A stretch of DNA of 64,000 nt from Hymenobacter daecheongensis DSM 21074 (GTDB taxonomy: Bacteria > Bacteroidota > Bacteroidia > Cytophagales > Hymenobacteraceae): positions 248,001-312,000 of the forward strand of contig NZ_FQYN01000006.1 in NCBI RefSeq assembly GCF_900141805.1, given 5' to 3'. How positions within the stretch are numbered: position 1 is the stretch's first letter; every line of letters starts with the position of its first letter. A program made the translations under genes and the position numbers. Positions 42,805 through 53,103 of the stretch are shown here, in pieces. The notes under the pieces are model-generated. The model did no database searches and was not told the origin of the DNA. It saw only the letters and a list, made by a program, of their open reading frames with translations.

Positions 42805-42839
42805 AAAAGCCCCTGACTAACTAATAGTCAGGGGCTTTT
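42805..42839. terminator. Bidirectional intrinsic terminator
   Basis: A perfect 14-base-pair stem (arms 42805-42818 and 42826-42839) with a seven-base loop and A/T runs, between lipA and the convergent DUF4136 gene. Confidence 0.9.
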
Positions 42840-42864
42840 GCTTGTAAGTCGGAAGCCGATGCCG

Positions 42865-43461
42865 CTAGCGGCGCGCCTGGGTATCTACGGGTGGGTAGGC
42901 CCCCAGCACGCTGCCCACGATGCGGTAGACTTCCTGCTCGGAAATGGTCTGGTTATCAACCTGGGCCTGGCCCATGCCGCGCCAGGCCAGCTCCTTGCGC
43001 CGGGCATCCACCAGATCAATGATGACAGTGCCGGCTTTGTACTCGGATATCGGGTTCATGCCCATGCCGCGGCCGTAGCCATACCCGTAGTAGGGGTAGC
43101 CGTAGGGCGAATAGGCCCCGTTCACGCGCTGCTTATCTTCTACTTTGGCACTGTAGGCCACAAACACATCGGGGTCCTTCTCGACCTGGGTGAGGCCTTT
43201 GCGAGTCATTTCGGTTTCCACGGCCGTGCGCAGGCGCTTGTCCAGAAACGATTCGTAGCCCCTGGCCGGTCCGCCTTCCGTGTCCGCCATCTGCTGCGGA
43301 TACCAGGCCCAGGTTTTGTACGTGCGGAAATTAACCGAATGATCGAAGTCGGAGGTAACGCCGACGCGGGAGGCGGTACAACCCGTGATGCCCAGCCAGA
43401 GCGAGAGAGCCACGACTCCCAGGGCCGCCGGCCGGACTAAAGATTGGGGAATGAGTTTCAT
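42865..43461 (-). CDS. DUF4136 lipoprotein
   Basis: A 198-residue lipoprotein (ATG 43461; lipobox GITGC). The mature domain matches DUF4136: DFDHSVNFRTYKTWAWYP near the start, then helical LRTAVETEMTRKGLTQVEKD and PDVFVAYSAKVEDKQ. Function unknown, membrane-anchored and probably periplasmic. An earlier ATG at 43476 adds five residues. Confidence 0.85.
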   Translation of the reverse strand: MKLIPQSLVRPAALGVVALSLWLGITGCTASRVGVTSDFDHSVNFRTYKTWAWYPQQMADTEGGPARGYESFLDKRLRTAVETEMTRKGLTQVEKDPDVFVAYSAKVEDKQRVNGAYSPYGYPYYGYGYGRGMGMNPISEYKAGTVIIDLVDARRKELAWRGMGQAQVDNQTISEQEVYRIVGSVLGAYPPVDTQARR

Positions 43462-43681
43462 ATTGAAGTAAGACAAGCAAAGATGAATTGAAAGGGAAAG
43501 AAACGTAAAATCTTGCCAAAAGTGGCTAAAATCCCATTTTTTTGGTTCGCAGGTATAACGCTGCGCCCCCAGGCAATGTTCCCAGCCAGACAGGCGACAC
43601 GGCTGCTTGGGGAGAAAAAAAATCGGCTAAAATTCCTTCAAGCCTTGAAATAACGCTATCTTCCCCACCCAAACTCGACTT

Positions 43682-43978
43682 ATGAACATACGCCTACTCT
43701 ACGCACTGATGCTGGTGCTGCTGTCTTCGTGCAGCGCCGCCAAGGATGAAACCGCCGGCAAGCGCGGCAACCAGGGCCCGGTTTCCTTCACCACCGTGGT
43801 CGACTGTCCGCTCTACGACGGGATGAGCAAAAGCTCAGCGCAGCTCACTTCTATTACCTCAGGCATGGAAGTACAGGTGATGGATACCGTGGATGCCTAC
43901 TTCGTGAAAGCCCGCGTGACCAAAGACGGCAAAACCCTGAACGGATTCATGTACCGCACCTGCTTCCCACAGAAATGA
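43682..43978 (+). CDS. Small lipoprotein with SH3-like domain
   Basis: A 98-residue lipoprotein with lipobox LLSSC (C17). The mature part (CPLYDGMSKSSAQLTSITSG then MEVQVMDTVDAYFVKARV) has the spacing of a bacterial SH3-like domain, commonly used to bind peptidoglycan or peptides. It ends next to a long inverted repeat shared with the convergent gcvP. Confidence 0.7.
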   Translation: MNIRLLYALMLVLLSSCSAAKDETAGKRGNQGPVSFTTVVDCPLYDGMSKSSAQLTSITSGMEVQVMDTVDAYFVKARVTKDGKTLNGFMYRTCFPQK

Positions 43979-43983
43979 TTTTT

Positions 43984-44142
43984 TAATGTGGGTCTAATGT
44001 GCTGATGTGGGAAATGTGCTGAAGTAGTAACAAATAGCCCTAGTGGCACAAGGAATCCATAAAAAAGGCTCGTGCAACCTGCACGAGCCTTTTTTGCTTT
44101 TGAGTACTGACACGATATAAGAATCAGCACATTAGATCCACA

Positions 44143-44145
<3 letters not shown>
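43984..44145. repeat. 23-base inverted repeat enclosing a terminator
   Basis: Arms at 43984-44006 and 44123-44145 are reverse complements with one mismatch. They flank the intrinsic terminator at 44061-44095. The left arm begins five bases after the lipoprotein stop; the right arm contains the gcvP stop codon. The left arm and its flank are built of repeated 'AATGTG/GATGTG' units. Confidence 0.92.
44061..44095. terminator. Bidirectional intrinsic terminator
   Basis: A 15-base-pair stem with a five-base loop; six A at one base and six T at the other. Serves the convergent lipoprotein and gcvP genes. Confidence 0.92.
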
Positions 44146-47061
<2,916 letters not shown>

Positions 47062-47117
47062 AAAGGAGAGCTAGAGGTGGCGGGAATACGCGGCCGCCGG
47101 GGCAGCCGCACCTGTAA

Positions 47118-47125
47118 CAAAGGTA
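47118..47125 (-). promoter_or_regulatory. -7 element of gcvP
   Basis: TACCTTTG on the minus strand, 57 bases before the gcvP start, matches the Bacteroidota -7 consensus. No riboswitch-like fold is evident in the short leader. Confidence 0.5.
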
Positions 47126-47255
47126 AGCCGAAAAGGCTTCATCCTTAAGCCTGTGAGCAGGCAAATGTTTGGGCAGAACCCCGCGCCAGATTCGCTGCCC
47201 AAAATATTTCCCCAGATTTGGGGCCTCATTCTCATCCCTCCGAATTCCCACCCTC

Positions 47256-48467
47256 ATGCGTCCTATTACTCTCGGTATCATTCGCGAAGGCAAAACCCCG
47301 CCCGACAAGCGCGTGCCGCTCACGCCCAAAAAGTGCGTGGAGGCCCAGACTACGTTTCCCAACGTGACGGTAGTAGTGCAGGAAAGCCCTATCCGCAGCT
47401 ACTCCGACCAGGAATACCGCGACCTGGGCATTGCCGTGCAGGCCGATATGACCGCCTGCGACATCCTAATGGGCGTGAAGGAAGTGCCCGTCAGCCAGCT
47501 CATTCCGAACAAAACGTACCTGTTTTTCTCGCACACCGTCAAAAAGCAGCCCGCCAACCGCGAGCTGCTGCGGGCCGTGCTGCAGAAGAATATCACGCTC
47601 ATCGACTACGAGATGCTGACCAATGCCGAGGGTGAGCGAATCGTGGCTTTTGGGCGCTACGCGGGCATTGTGGGAGCGTATAATGGCCTGCTGGCCTATG
47701 GCCGGAAGCACAACCTGTACCAACTGAAGCCCGCCTACCAGTGCGTGGATATGGACGATATGCAGGAAGAATTCTTCAAGGTGCGAGCCCTGCCGCCCAT
47801 CAAGATTGCCGTCACGGGCTCGGGCCGGGTGGCGCAGGGCGCACTGGAGGTCCTCGACCGGATGGGTATCCGCAAGGTGAGCGTCTACGACTTTCTCTAC
47901 CTCGATTTCACGGAGCCCGTGTATGCCCAGCTGCGCAGCTCCGACTACAACGCCCGCCAGGATGGCCGGGTGTGGGATACGCCGGATTTTCACCGCCACC
48001 CCGAGCTGTATACGTCCACGTTTGGCAAGTATCTGCCCGTCACCGATCTGCTGATTGCCTGCGCCTACTGGCACCCCGCCGCGCCACTCCTGTTCACCGA
48101 GGCCGATACGCGCCAGCCCGGTTTCCGCATCAATACCATTGCCGACGTGACCTGCGACGTGAACGGCTCCATCCCGACCACCAAGCGCAGCAGTACCATC
48201 CAAGACCCGCTTTTCGACTACAACCCGCAGACCGGCGAGCTGGAGCCGGCCTGCTCGCGCCCCGCCAACATCACCATCATGGCCGTGGATAATCTGCCCT
48301 GCGAGCTGCCCCGCAACGCCAGCCGTGACTTCGGCCGCCAGCTCCTCGATAACGTGTTTCCGCACCTGCTGCGCGACGATGCCGACGAGGTAGTGGAGCG
48401 GGCCACCATCACGCGCAACGGCCAGCTCACCGAGCGCTACCAGTACCTGAGCGACTACGTGGCTTGA
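47256..48467 (+). CDS. Alanine/saccharopine-dehydrogenase-like oxidoreductase
   Basis: A 403-residue protein of the alanine dehydrogenase/PNT superfamily, closest in style to NAD-dependent saccharopine (lysine-forming) dehydrogenase. The N-terminal substrate half starts GIIREGKTPPDKRVPLTPKK with the conserved R and K. The NAD-binding half has IAVTGSGRVAQGALEV. ATG 47256 is chosen because an upstream extension is unrelated to the family. It is divergent from gcvP. Substrate not resolved. Confidence 0.85.
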   Translation: MRPITLGIIREGKTPPDKRVPLTPKKCVEAQTTFPNVTVVVQESPIRSYSDQEYRDLGIAVQADMTACDILMGVKEVPVSQLIPNKTYLFFSHTVKKQPANRELLRAVLQKNITLIDYEMLTNAEGERIVAFGRYAGIVGAYNGLLAYGRKHNLYQLKPAYQCVDMDDMQEEFFKVRALPPIKIAVTGSGRVAQGALEVLDRMGIRKVSVYDFLYLDFTEPVYAQLRSSDYNARQDGRVWDTPDFHRHPELYTSTFGKYLPVTDLLIACAYWHPAAPLLFTEADTRQPGFRINTIADVTCDVNGSIPTTKRSSTIQDPLFDYNPQTGELEPACSRPANITIMAVDNLPCELPRNASRDFGRQLLDNVFPHLLRDDADEVVERATITRNGQLTERYQYLSDYVA

Positions 48468-48486
48468 GGGGTTAGTTGTTAGTTGT

Positions 48487-48542
48487 CAGTTGTTAGTTTT
48501 TGGTCGTCAGTTCATCCGATGACGACCAAAAACTAACAACTG
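48487..48542. repeat. 23-base perfect inverted repeat at a convergent junction
   Basis: Arms at 48487-48509 and 48520-48542 are perfect reverse complements with a ten-base loop. The left side is preceded by further seven-base units (GTTAGTT/GTCAGTT). It fills the gap between the oxidoreductase and DUF1206 genes and could act as a terminator. Confidence 0.93.
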
Positions 48543-48544
48543 AA

Positions 48545-49378
48545 TCACACGCCATGCAGCACCGGATACCGGGCCTGCACGAGCATATACAGGCCATACG
48601 CCACCAAGCCCACCGCCACAATGCCCAGCACAGCCGGGCCCATAGCATTGAGCAAATCAAAGGCTCCTTCGGTGTCGTCGATCTGGCGGGCGTTGCTGAA
48701 GCGGGCGGCCTGCACGAAGAAATAGCCGATAATAGCCAGTACGATGCCCTGGGCCGTGTAGCCGACCTGCCCGGTGCGGAAAACCACCTGCTGCTGCTGC
48801 GTACTCAGGCTGCTGGCATTTACGTGCTTGGCAAAGTCGCCAGAGTAGGCGTGCCAGATCTGGTAGAGCCCCGCTCCGATAATGCCCAGGCCAATAGCTG
48901 CCACCAGCCATTGCCCGAAGGGCTGCGCCAGCAGCGTAGCCACCGCCGACTGTTTGGCATCGCCACCGCTGCCGCTGCTCACGGCGCTGTTTTGCCACGC
49001 CGCTTTGCCGGCATAAAAAGCCAGGGCCACATACACCAGCCCGCTGCCGGCGTAGCCCAGGCGCCGGGCCAATCCTTTGGCCCCGGAGCCTTTATTTTCG
49101 GTGTCGCGCAAGGCCTGCGTGAAGCGCCAGACGATGTAACCAACCAGGCCAAAGGCCACCAGCCCGAGCAGAAACCTGCCCATGGGCAGCCCCTGAATGG
49201 TTTGCATAGCTTGCTGCTTATCGGCTGTCTGGCCGCCTTGCATCCCCGTGGCGGCCAGAAAGGCCAGCACGCCCATGGTCAGATAAACGGTGCCCTTGGC
49301 GGCGAAGCCAAAGCGGGCGAGCAGCCGCAACCCCCGCGACGGCGCGGCGTGGGGCAAAACGGAGGAGAGGGAAGCCAT
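48545..49378 (-). CDS. DUF1206 membrane protein
   Basis: A 277-residue integral membrane protein with six predicted hydrophobic segments arranged as three pairs, the DUF1206 layout: first pair from LARFGFAAKGTVYLTMGVLA, second from LGYAGSGLVYVALAFYAG, third from VGYTAQGIVLAIIGYFFV. Each unit begins with a similar 'R.G....G.vY' pattern. Function of the family is unknown. Confidence 0.88.
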   Translation of the reverse strand: MASLSSVLPHAAPSRGLRLLARFGFAAKGTVYLTMGVLAFLAATGMQGGQTADKQQAMQTIQGLPMGRFLLGLVAFGLVGYIVWRFTQALRDTENKGSGAKGLARRLGYAGSGLVYVALAFYAGKAAWQNSAVSSGSGGDAKQSAVATLLAQPFGQWLVAAIGLGIIGAGLYQIWHAYSGDFAKHVNASSLSTQQQQVVFRTGQVGYTAQGIVLAIIGYFFVQAARFSNARQIDDTEGAFDLLNAMGPAVLGIVAVGLVAYGLYMLVQARYPVLHGV

Positions 49379-49462
49379 ACGTATCTACTTTAAAAAAGCG
49401 AAGAGTAGTACGATACGGCAGCCGGCCGGAATAGGTGCGGCAGAAAGACCGGCCCAGGCCCG

Positions 49463-50047
49463 CTACACCGGCCAGGCCAGCGAAAAGTCGTGGCGGCCGA
49501 AGATGCCGCCGGGGCGGTAAATTTCGGCGCCGCGGTCCAGCAAGAGCTTATTTTCCGGAATATTCAGCGTGCAAATGGGCTTTCCCTGCGCGGGCTTGCT
49601 TTGCAGCAGCCGGTCCAGGTTGCCGCCGGGAGCCATGTAGGGGATAAAGAAATGGTCGGCCAGCTCGGCAATCAACAGGTTGCGGATATCGGCGGTATCC
49701 TGGGAGGTGGTCGTCACATCGGGCTCAAACGGCGTGACGAACAGCAGGCGGCCGGCCTTGATTTCGGGGCCGTACTCGGAGCGCACGTTGGGCTGAATGC
49801 CGCGGGCCAGCACGTACACAATTGGCTGCTCGGGCCCTTGCAGCAGGTAGCGGAAGATGCTCTGCTCCATTAGTGAGTGAAACCCCGACACCACGCAATG
49901 CCCATTAGCCCGCTGATCCAGCGCCCAAAGGTTAGTATCGTGCTCAATGCGTGCGGGGTACTCGCGCGAGCAGAAAAAAGCGGTTTTGGGCAGCTTCAGC
50001 AGCGCTTTATCGCCTAGCAATCGTAATTCTTCGGGGGCAATGACCAT
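49463..50047 (-). CDS. DprA/SLOG-like Rossmann protein
   Basis: A 194-residue protein with a SLOG/DprA-like Rossmann core: CVVSGFHSLMEQSIFRYLLQ then QPIVYVLARGIQPN, the 'vvSG.....d......l' pattern of DNA-processing proteins. It lacks the C-terminal winged helix of full DprA. It may bind nucleic acid or nucleotide derivatives. Not in an obvious operon. Confidence 0.65.
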   Translation of the reverse strand: MVIAPEELRLLGDKALLKLPKTAFFCSREYPARIEHDTNLWALDQRANGHCVVSGFHSLMEQSIFRYLLQGPEQPIVYVLARGIQPNVRSEYGPEIKAGRLLFVTPFEPDVTTTSQDTADIRNLLIAELADHFFIPYMAPGGNLDRLLQSKPAQGKPICTLNIPENKLLLDRGAEIYRPGGIFGRHDFSLAWPV

Positions 50048-50108
50048 ACAATAAGCTCCAGGGAGTGGAGGTGCTCAGAATAAGCCGGAGCCGGCTGCCT
50101 TTAGCAAA

Positions 50109-50147
50109 AGCCCCGCATCCGGCTCCCTGAGGAAGCGGTGCGGGGCT
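50109..50147 (-). terminator. Terminator after csbD-like gene
   Basis: AGCCCCGCA pairs with TGCGGGGCT around a partly paired interior, followed on the minus strand by a TTTT run, 23 bases after the CsbD stop. Confidence 0.75.
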
Positions 50148-50169
50148 ATGCCAGTGCGGGCAGTAGCGC

Positions 50170-50388
50170 CTAAAAATTGCGGTGAAACCAGTCTTTGATT
50201 TCATCCACCGTCTGACCGGTTTTGTGCTGCAGTCTGCCGAACCACTCGTCCTGCTTGCCTTCGGCGTAGTCCAGGTCGTCGTCGGTGAGGTGGCCCCACT
50301 GCTGCTTGGCTTTGCCTTTCAGTTCGTTCCAGTTGCCGCGGGCTCGTAGCTCCGTCTGGTCGTCGATGTTATTGTTGTTAGCGTCCAT
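50170..50388 (-). CDS. CsbD-family stress protein
   Basis: A 72-residue CsbD-like protein: ARGNWNELKGKAKQQWGHLT then DDDLDYAEGKQDEWFGRLQ. Family members are small hydrophilic general stress proteins of unknown mechanism. Ends in a tryptophan-containing helix (VDEIKDWFHRNF). Confidence 0.92.
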   Translation of the reverse strand: MDANNNNIDDQTELRARGNWNELKGKAKQQWGHLTDDDLDYAEGKQDEWFGRLQHKTGQTVDEIKDWFHRNF

Positions 50389-50528
50389 GAGTGAGTGGGT
50401 TTTGGTGTGGGAATGGTATCTGGTGTTCGATACGCAAGCCCGCCAGTAGAGTTAAGCGCAGGTCCTAATTATCTAGTTGATTATCATTTAAATATAATTA
50501 GAAATAATAGTATTTCCTATTGCTACTG

Positions 50529-51131
50529 CTAATGGGCACCAAAAACCGATATAACTATGATGGCAACAATAGCCACTGAAGTGCCCACGCCAGCCCCAAA
50601 TCCGGCGGCGGCTTTGCCCAGCTTCTGGCGCTGCGCCTGCCGCTGGTAGCCGCGCACGTAGTCCTGGTTCCGGAGCAGCTTATCATCGGATACCATCAGG
50701 TTGTGTACCGGCGGCCGCGAAGCCGCAATGGCGGCCCCGGTAGCCACGCCACCCAGCCAGCCCACGGAGGTAGTGACCACCGTAGCTCCGAAAGTGCCCC
50801 AAAAGGCTCCCGGCGACTTAAAATACTGGCGGGCATCCAGTTCGCCCTGCCGGCGGGCCTGCTCGGGCGTGAGGGCCGGGGCCGCCGCGGCGTAGGTGGC
50901 GGTGTATATCATTTCCTTCGTGCCGTTGGCATACCGGATCATAAATACATCGGTCACGGGCAGATAGAGCGTGTCGGCGGGCGCGGCGGGCAGCGCGTAG
51001 GATATTTTCTCGGGCTGAATGGTGAGCACCTTCGCCGGAATCTCTTCCCCGTTGGTGCGCAGAATGGTGTCCTGGGCTTGGGCGGTAGCAGCAAGCCCGC
51101 AGAAAAGCAGCAACAAGTAGAGACAACGCAT
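50529..51131 (-). CDS. Exported membrane protein with shared N-terminal domain
   Basis: A 200-residue protein with signal peptide (YLLLLFCGLAATAQAQ). The mature N-terminal domain (TILRTNGEEIPAKVLTIQPE then DVFMIRYANGTKE) is shared with the neighbouring gene at 51174. The C-terminal half has two glycine/alanine-rich hydrophobic segments, likely membrane spans. Function unknown. Confidence 0.7.
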   Translation of the reverse strand: MRCLYLLLLFCGLAATAQAQDTILRTNGEEIPAKVLTIQPEKISYALPAAPADTLYLPVTDVFMIRYANGTKEMIYTATYAAAAPALTPEQARRQGELDARQYFKSPGAFWGTFGATVVTTSVGWLGGVATGAAIAASRPPVHNLMVSDDKLLRNQDYVRGYQRQAQRQKLGKAAAGFGAGVGTSVAIVAIIVISVFGAH

Positions 51132-51173
51132 TGTACTCAGAAAATCAGGCAGTGAAACGATGATGGCAACCGG

Positions 51174-51911
51174 CTAGTAGCGCCGCGAGTTGAAGCCGAA
51201 AAGCAGGCTGAAGCGCAGGCCGCCATTGCCCGGCACCACCGCCAGATTCACCGGAAAGTTGATGCCGTGTGAGCGGTAAGTAGTGCCCACGGCCAGCGCG
51301 ATGCTGGCGCTGAGCGGGGTCAGATTCGGCCCCACGCCGAACTCGAAGCCCTTGGGGCCGCGAATGCCCACCAGCGCATTCAGGCTGGGCACAAACTTGT
51401 TCTGCTCCAGCCCGCCAATGAGCGGCACCACTTCAAACAGGCCCGAGGTGCCATTGGGCAGGCGGAAAATCCGCGTTTCAAACTGCCAGCCAAACTGCGT
51501 CAGGAAGGGCTTGATATTGTATTCACTCGCTTTTTCCGCCACGCCGGCCGTCAGCACCGTGAAACCGATGCGTGGGCCGCCCAAGTGCACTTCATTATAG
51601 ACCGGTTCTTCATCGCCGGGCACCACGGGGCCGGGCGGTAGGGCGGGCGCGGTGGCCGGTAAGCCCGGGGCGGGTGCCACGCCCATTACTTCCTTGGTGC
51701 CATTGGCGTAGCGAATCATAAACACGTCTGACCGGCGCACGCTGATCAGAGGGCCATCGGGGTTGTCCGTACGCTTGTAGCGCACCTCGGTGGGCGTTAT
51801 TTCCAGCACTTTCACCGGCACCTCGTCCCCATTTTGTTTGGTGAGCAAGTCCTGCGCCTGGGCGGTCAGGGCCAACAGGCTGAAAAAAACGAAGAGTAGC
51901 AAGCGGTGCAT
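51174..51911 (-). CDS. Exported protein, paralogue of 50529 with beta-rich C-terminus
   Basis: A 245-residue exported protein (ATG 51911; signal LLLFVFFSLLALTAQAQ). Its first domain, LLTKQNGDEVPVKVLEITPT then DVFMIRYANGTKEVMG, is homologous to the gene downstream at 50529. The C-terminal part (GFEFGVGPNLTPLSASIALA, ending LRFSLLFGFNSRRY) is beta-rich like an outer-membrane barrel. The pair looks like a duplication in which one domain was kept and the second swapped. Confidence 0.72.
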   Translation of the reverse strand: MHRLLLFVFFSLLALTAQAQDLLTKQNGDEVPVKVLEITPTEVRYKRTDNPDGPLISVRRSDVFMIRYANGTKEVMGVAPAPGLPATAPALPPGPVVPGDEEPVYNEVHLGGPRIGFTVLTAGVAEKASEYNIKPFLTQFGWQFETRIFRLPNGTSGLFEVVPLIGGLEQNKFVPSLNALVGIRGPKGFEFGVGPNLTPLSASIALAVGTTYRSHGINFPVNLAVVPGNGGLRFSLLFGFNSRRY

Positions 51912-52095
51912 GGCGAAAGAATAAGGGAGTGAGGATTTACAACCGAAAGATACACTTGCCCCGCGCCCCGCGCTCAACTAACTTCCGCCTTGTCTGGACT
52001 CGCTATTCAGGTTAATTGTGCTTGTAATTAACTGTATGATAATATTTTATTGCGTTTGTCTTCGACTTCGCAGCATCTGACGGGCCGTCAAAGCA

Positions 52096-52126
52096 AAGGC
52101 CCCGCTCTGGCTGAGAGCGGGGCCTT
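52096..52126. terminator. Intrinsic terminator
   Basis: AAGGCCCCGCTCT pairs with AGAGCGGGGCCTT around a five-base loop, 34 bases after the stop of the minus-strand lipoprotein gene at 52160. Confidence 0.8.
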
Positions 52127-52159
52127 GAAGGAAGTGAGCAGGCCACCTGGGCCGGCTGC

Positions 52160-52432
52160 TTACTTGGTTTCTTCAACCAGCTTGTCGGCGGGCTTTTCAA
52201 CTACCACAGCCGTGTCGCCCTTCTCGGGAGCCATATCGGCTTTCACTTCGTCGGCGGCAGCGTTGGTGGCGGCGGCGGCGTTGTCGGCGGCCTCGCCGGT
52301 GGCGTTAGCAGCATCCGTGGCAGCGCTTTCAGCGGTAGCTTCGGCGTTGTCCTGGGTTTTCTCCGAGCAAGAAGTGGTAGCGAACGTACCGAAAGCGGCC
52401 AGCAGGAGCAGAGATTTCAAAGAGGTCTTCAT
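52160..52432 (-). CDS. Small alanine-rich lipoprotein
   Basis: A 90-residue lipoprotein with lipobox-like ATTSC (C22) after SLLLLAAFGTFA. The mature part is nearly all Ala, Glu, Asp, Thr and Lys (ATDAANATGEAADNAAAATN), probably an extended helix. No domain. Such proteins occur near the outer membrane; function unknown. Confidence 0.75.
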   Translation of the reverse strand: MKTSLKSLLLLAAFGTFATTSCSEKTQDNAEATAESAATDAANATGEAADNAAAATNAAADEVKADMAPEKGDTAVVVEKPADKLVEETK

Positions 52433-52577
52433 GGCTAAAGGCTAAGGTGTTAAATGGTTTTTGGTTTCGTTCATACCAGGCGGCACAGGAAAGTAACCCG
52501 GCCGCGCCGAAAAAGTGGCGAAGAACTTGCAGGCCGGCGCGTGCGTAGCCTGCCTACGTTCCTGCTTATTCCGCCCA

Positions 52578-53048
52578 ATGCTTTTTTACTTTCGCTTCCC
52601 GCTCGCTTTTGCCCTGCTGTCCCTGAGCACTGGCCTGAGTAGCTTCGCCCAAAGTCGCTCAAACAACGACGGTTTCCAGCGCCGCGACGGCATCATGTAC
52701 CGTATCCGCAACGGCGAAAAGCGCCCGATGGCCCACGACGTGCACCTGCCCAACGGCCGCACCATCACCCGCGACGGCTTCGTGGTGGAGGCCAGCGGGC
52801 AGCGCACCGAGCTACCCGAAGGCAAAGGCTGCACGCTGCTTGGCACGCCCACCAGCGTAGTCGTCGCGCCCGGCGGCCAGCTGGCGCTGGCCTCGCCGGC
52901 GGTGGCCCGCCCCAGTGCCGCCACGCCCGCAGTGATGCGCTACGAGGCCGGCGTACTGGAGCAGTTGTTCAGCCGGCGGGGGCGGGGCCACAAGGGTTGG
53001 GGCTACTACAAAAAGCACGGCAAAGGCAAACACAAAAAAGACGATTGA
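52578..53048 (+). CDS. Exported DUF6799-like protein
   Basis: A 156-residue exported protein starting at ATG 52578 (signal PLAFALLSLSTGLSSFAQS). The domain RRDGIMYRIRNGEKRPMAHD then LPNGRTITRDGFVVEASGQR matches the DUF6799 pattern, known in Bacteroidota exported proteins with no assigned function. The tail is basic (HKGWGYYKKHGKGKHKKDD). Confidence 0.75.
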   Translation: MLFYFRFPLAFALLSLSTGLSSFAQSRSNNDGFQRRDGIMYRIRNGEKRPMAHDVHLPNGRTITRDGFVVEASGQRTELPEGKGCTLLGTPTSVVVAPGGQLALASPAVARPSAATPAVMRYEAGVLEQLFSRRGRGHKGWGYYKKHGKGKHKKDD

Positions 53049-53103
53049 TGCGGCCTTGCTGGCGGCCTTATGTAAGCGTCATTAATACAGGATCTTATGC
53101 ATG

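Noticed and set aside
52012..52200. Minus-strand frame overlapping the alanine-rich lipoprotein
   Set aside because: It crosses the terminator at 52096-52126 and has no domain; chance frame.
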